Below are positions 60,001-64,000 of a stretch of DNA of 64,000 bases, piece by piece (the first letter of the stretch is position 1; the number at the start of each line of letters is the position of its first letter). Location: NCBI RefSeq assembly GCF_036785885.1, contig NC_092323.1, positions 16,996,501 through 17,060,500 of the forward strand, given 5' to 3'. Source of the DNA: Coffea arabica (taxonomy: Eukaryota; Streptophyta; Magnoliopsida; Gentianales; Rubiaceae). Both the position numbers and the translations under genes were made by a program. The notes beneath the pieces were generated by a model, which saw nothing but the letters and a program-made list of their open reading frames with translations, was not told the DNA's origin and made no database searches.

Positions 60001-63000
60001 CTGGATCCTTGTTAAGATGATTATAGCGAAAAACTCTAAGTGATTCGCATGGGCAATGTTGATACCACACTTTCAAAAGAATGATTAAAAAATGATAAAC
60101 ATCCGCAAAGGTTTATCAGTTTAATCCATTATCATTTCTTTTGGGCAGTTTAGCAATCTTAGCTGGCAGGACCATGTTTCTCATGAATGTCTCCAATCTT
60201 TCCATGTGAATCTGACAAATGCACAGTAAAAATTGTTTAGTTTCTTAAAGTGGCATGATCAATGAGTCCTGTTTTTGTTCTTGCCTCTATTTCTGGAAAT
60301 TTGATTTTATCATCTTTCGGTTATTTTTACTTTTCGAGTGGAACTATCAGATATTGTTTGATTGGTTTCTTTATCTACATCTTTTTCTTTGGTTGAGAGG
60401 AAGTGGGTGAAATGGAATAGGGACTTTTCTAACCCAACTATGAGACTATCTGACAAACACTTTAAATCTTGTAGGTTCTCAAACTCAGTTAGCCAGTTAA
60501 CAAAGGCTTTGCAGCCTATTGTGAATGAACTGGGATATGAAAAGCGATATATGCGACATCTTCAGGTATCACGTTTAATGTCCTTCACTCCAAGCCTTGT
60601 ATGGTTGTGTTTTTAACAACTTTTGCTTCTGGCAAGTGACAAGTACAGTATTCCTTTTTTTTTTTTTTTTTTCCAAATTGCTCGTTCTAGTGGAATAGGC
60701 GCAGACTCAGTAATTGTGATTTGAGGATGTAGTGATTTCAAGGGCTTACTTCACATGACATGGCTTCTGGCTTGTTGGTATATGAGTTAAAAGTTGATTT
60801 ACGAAATGCTGAATCCAAGATTCTTGCTTTTTGGGAAACTGTCTTTCAAATACTTTTGAACATGTTTTCTGATAGTCTAGTTTTCATGGCATCATACTCA
60901 ACGGCCATGGTACAAGAACCAGGACATAATTATGTGCATATGTCTGAACCCAAAATTTCTTGATGCAAAAAAATGACTCTCTTTAGCCGACATTTTAAGG
61001 GATGGCAATTGGAGCTGGTGCCCACGGGAGGTTAATGGGACAGGGGGAATTTTTCACCCGGGGGGTGGTAGTGTGTAATTTGCAGGAAACTGAATGGAAC
61101 CCCGCCCCATCCCACGCCCGCCACCCGTAAATATATATATATGTATATACATAATATTTAATTTAATTAGTTACGAACTTATAATAATGATATTATTAGT
61201 TATAAATATTATATAATATATATTAATATATGTAATATAATTGATATTATCAATTATATATGTATACTAATAGAAATTAATAATTAGTTATACTAAATTT
61301 ACTAATATATTTATACTAAATTCCTAATTACACTGAACATATTAACACTTTTTTCTAAAAAAAAATACAATAATGATTTAGTGATTGTATTTATTACAAA
61401 AGTGAAAACTTGGCTACTTTAGTTGTATTTTTTTTATTATGTTGGATTGTATTCAAATAGTTTTTGTTTGATTGTTTTTATGGGTTTCAATTGTGAAATT
61501 ACAATGGATAATGACTTGATGATATGTTAATATTTTAGTACTTAATTATTTACTAAAATTTGACTACAATAAAATTATATAATAAATTTTTATTAACCTC
61601 ACGTGGAAATCGGGGGACGGGGCGGGGGAAGTAGTGGGCAACGGGGCTGGGGGCGGGGGAGGGATCCCTGCCCCAAACCTGCCCCGTTGCTATTACTATT
61701 TACTACTTGGCTACTTGCATCATGAAATTCTTTTTGCACCTTCTTCAGAGAAAGGCTAACCAACTCTGAGCCTCTTGCTCATATATTTTCCTTTGTTTAT
61801 TTTCTATTGTTTCTTCTTGGCTTCTAACAAGCAACCATTGCCAGTTCAGGCTTTCACACAATGTTACCTCAGCTCATTACCTAACTGCCATGCAAGAGTT
61901 GGCACATCCTCAATCAACATCCACCATCATCTTATGTTTTCCACTTCCATGATCTCATCTAACATTGTACCATCCATCGTCAATTTGACAATCATCATCT
62001 CATGTTGAAAAACAGCAAAGCTAATCATCTTCAATTAACCATAGTGGAACAAAAATTCTCATCTTCACATCAATTACCACTATCACCATAACAGCATATA
62101 ATAACTTGTGTAGTCAATCTTCTGCTTCATTAACCTTGTTTCCAAAGCACTTCAGAAGCGTTCGATCAGCATGAACAACTTAGGAGATTCTTGTCCTACC
62201 ATGTTGTTTGATCAGTTTGGTATTTATAAAACTTGACTTATATGGTTCAGTTTGACTATACTCATATTAAGCGATTGGCTGATATTGTTAGGTAGGTTAA
62301 TTTTAATTCAGATATGATTAGGGGTGGGCAAAATTACCCGTTAATCCGAAAACCCGCCATATCCGATCAAATTTGATCTGAAAATTAGGATACTCGATCC
62401 GTATTATTTGATCGGGTCAAAAGAGGGTCTGTACTCGCTTAGACGCGGGTCAGATTAGGGTCACATAAATAAAAACCCGCGGGTACCCAACCCATCCTGC
62501 ATATACATATTTTATTTTTTTATTTTTATGCACATACTATAAAATAATATTTTTATCACTAAATAAGCGATTCCATTGAACAAATTGTATTACAAATATG
62601 AGAGACTATAATTTATTTACAAGAATCATTTGTAGAGGTCATGATCTTATGTTTTATAGAAAAGAGTTTAATTAATGTGGAACATATATTTAAACAAATG
62701 TGCTACTTAATTCAAACTTTTATTGATTTTGAATTCTTTTAATTTTTAACTTTTTTGTGTATTCTCTACACATGCTTGTTTTTTGGTAGGAGACTTTTTT
62801 GAAAAAAATCTTTATTAAATCTTAGATGAATAAAAATACAAAATTAAATTAGTATAAATGGTTTTTTTGAAAGTATTAAATGATAAATGGGGTAAGGCAG
62901 ATCCCCGTTGACCCGATTCTTTCTCAACGGGTACCCTACAATTGGATAGCCGTTGATATGCAAAACGGGTAAGGATTCGAAAATGACTGACCCACAAGGT

Positions 63001-63994
63001 ACCGGTCGGATCAGCCAAATGGTGCACGGGATAGGTACCCGATCCATGCCCACCCTAGATATGGTTGCTTCTAGCAAAAAGTTTAATTTCATATTTGTGG
63101 TAAAGCTTTTCCGGTTCATCTTTCTTCAGCATAAATAAGGTAAGCCCTTCGTGGCTTTTGTTTTCGGGCAAACTACATTTTACCCCTTATAGTTTAGTGT
63201 TTTTGGACATAACCCTCCTATGGTTTTAAAAGCTATACATAACCCCTCATGGTTTGAATTAAAGTATCAAAGTGATGAAAATGATCATTCATAATGGAAC
63301 TTTTAAAATGTCAAAATTACCCTTATTTAAAAATTAAAATGATTGAAATGACCAAAATATATAAACGTAATATATGTGATGCATTAACTCCCTATGGTTT
63401 TATATTTTACTATATAACCCCCTTATTATTTAGTAATTTACCATATAATCCCCTTATGATTTTTAAAATATACACATAACCCCCTCTGTGTGCTTAATAA
63501 ATAATTTTCAACTTTACATAGGGATATTTTTTATATTTTAGGTAACTCCATTATGGATTGCAAATTTTGTTATTTTGACACTTTAATCTAAATCATAAGA
63601 GAGCTATGTATAGCTTTTGAAATCATAGGGGGATTATGTATAAAAACACTAAACCATAGGGGGGTAAAGTGTAATTTACCCTTTATTGTCTTACAAACTG
63701 TCATTATTCATCTTTTGTAAGGAACTTAACATGGATTCAAAATTAAACAGATATGTTTTTAGATATTCTTAGTTGTTTATGAGAATCAATTTCTGTCGAT
63801 TTTCGTAAAATGGTTTCTTTTTACATGCTTATGGCCCTTTTATATTATGAAATGGAGTAGAGAATGAGATAGCTATTGCCTCTTTATGTTTAACCTTGAT
63901 GTATCTATGTTTTGTGGTTTGTAGACATCGGAAATCATCAGCTCTATGAAAGATATAGTGGATTATAGCAGCAAATTTGGCACTGGACCTATAG
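57029..63994 (+). CDS. SEUSS/SEUSS-LIKE transcriptional adaptor, partial (3' end outside window)
   Basis: Exons visible: 57029-57496, 57580-57693, 57909-57957, 58896-59110, 59347-59415, 59887-59981, 60475-60565 and 63925-63994. The frame is kept through all junctions, giving 390 aa before the last donor at 63995. Residues 1-156 are polar, Gln/Ser-rich and much shorter than in Arabidopsis SEU. The Ldb1-type region follows: LRPQ|DNNIEFWRSFVAEFF, VKKRLCVSSYG, a Cys pair WICNLCKVTPGHGF, ILPRLFKVKYENG, FQQLRVYHVGRLRVAFSPDLK, ICSWDFCVQHHDELIPR, QLTKALQPIVNELGYEKRYMRHLQ and SEIISSMKDIVDYS. SEU/SLK proteins pair with LEUNIG-type co-repressors in flower and embryo development. The ATG at 57029 is the first after an in-frame TAG at 56990. 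A leader exon probably begins after the acceptor at 56937. The 3.4-kb seventh intron holds three repeats. Confidence 0.88.
58291..58687. mobile_element. hAT MITE with CATGGTTCAAAGT ends, intact copy
   Basis: The ends CATGGTTCAAAG and CTTTGAACCATG are inverted, and a perfect 8-bp duplication, atatagac, flanks it (58283-58290, 58688-58695). The interior is rich in ccgag / cggcc words, as in the copy at 37756-38070. It lies in the third intron of the SEUSS-like gene. Confidence 0.85.
61003..61697. mobile_element. hAT-like repeat with G-rich ends, degraded
   Basis: The left end aagggatggcaattggagc and right end cctgccccgttgctattact are imperfect inverted repeats; the ends are G/C-rich (for example ggggacggggcggggg) and the middle A/T-rich. 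It lies in the seventh intron of the SEUSS-like gene. No gene is carried. Confidence 0.5.
62319..63057. mobile_element. hAT-like MITE with TAGGGGTGGGCA ends
   Basis: The ends TAGGGGTGGGCAAAAT and ATGCCCACCCTA are inverted. The flanks gatatgat (62311-62318) and gatatggt (63058-63065) match at 7 of 8 bases. The interior has repeated cgggta words. It lies in the seventh intron of the SEUSS-like gene. Confidence 0.7.
63166..63681. mobile_element. MULE-type foldback MITE, copy 2
   Basis: The ends GGGCAAACTACATTTTACCCC and its inverted partner GGGGTAAAGTGTAATTTACCC match copy 1 at 44433-44873. The flanks tttgttttc (63157-63165) and tttattgtc (63682-63690) match at 7 of 9 bases. It lies about 240 bp before the last exon in the window. 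Confidence 0.75.
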
Positions 63995-64000
63995 GTAAGC

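Noticed and set aside
1..64000. CRISPR array, bacterial operon or prophage
   Set aside because: No regular short repeats with spacers, no operon-like gene packing; genes have plant introns.

Overview
This is a stretch of plant nuclear DNA, from a eudicot. It is AT-rich and has canonical GT-AG introns (plus one GC-AG), land-plant-specific gene families, and intergenic DNA full of MITEs, SINEs, Helitron-like elements and one solo LTR. Repeat style hints at an asterid, but that is a weak guess. All coding calls come from reading exons, splice sites and protein motifs by eye; no database search was run.

Genes, left to right. (1) A small conserved plant protein of 86 aa, minus strand, three exons (2772 to 1350). 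(2) ARPC3, the p21 subunit of the actin-nucleating Arp2/3 complex, plus strand, one uninterrupted coding exon (13313-13831) behind a long T-rich leader region. (3) A BTB/POZ protein of the At2g13690-like group, two exons (20753-24350). (4) A 118-aa secreted, histidine-rich, probably GPI-anchored small protein, two exons (27672-28255). (5) A complete full-size ABCG/PDR transporter, 20 exons, 1452 aa (33935-43462), with every exon junction in frame. (6) A broken IDA-like signalling-peptide gene (45690-46030) whose motifs lie in three frames. (7) A two-B3-domain gene, minus strand (52887 to 51870), carried inside a Helitron-like element. (8) The first eight coding exons (390 aa) of a divergent SEUSS/SEUSS-LIKE (Ldb1-type) transcriptional adaptor, plus strand, running off the right edge (57029-63994).

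Mobile DNA. The left 10 kb holds hAT-like and MULE-like MITEs, a SINE with an 18-20 bp target duplication, and two diverged copies of a segment of about 1-2 kb (about 4.0-6.06 kb and 9.2-10.26 kb). From 43.5 to 57 kb lies the densest accessory region: a SINE, a MULE-type foldback MITE, the IDA-like pseudogene cut by a MITE, a LINE RNase-H remnant, a 607-bp foldback with 270-bp arms, another SINE, two Helitron-like elements joined head to tail with no spacer, a MULE MITE with a perfect 9-bp duplication, and a 1.33-kb solo LTR with a perfect 5-bp duplication. The introns of the transporter and of the SEUSS-like gene each carry a copy of one hAT MITE family.

The genes do not form a functional cluster; each is an independent nuclear locus. 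The most unusual items are the zero-spacer Helitron pair carrying a B3 gene, the three-frame IDA-like relic, the large foldback, the His-rich GPI peptide and the short-N-terminus SEUSS-like paralogue.
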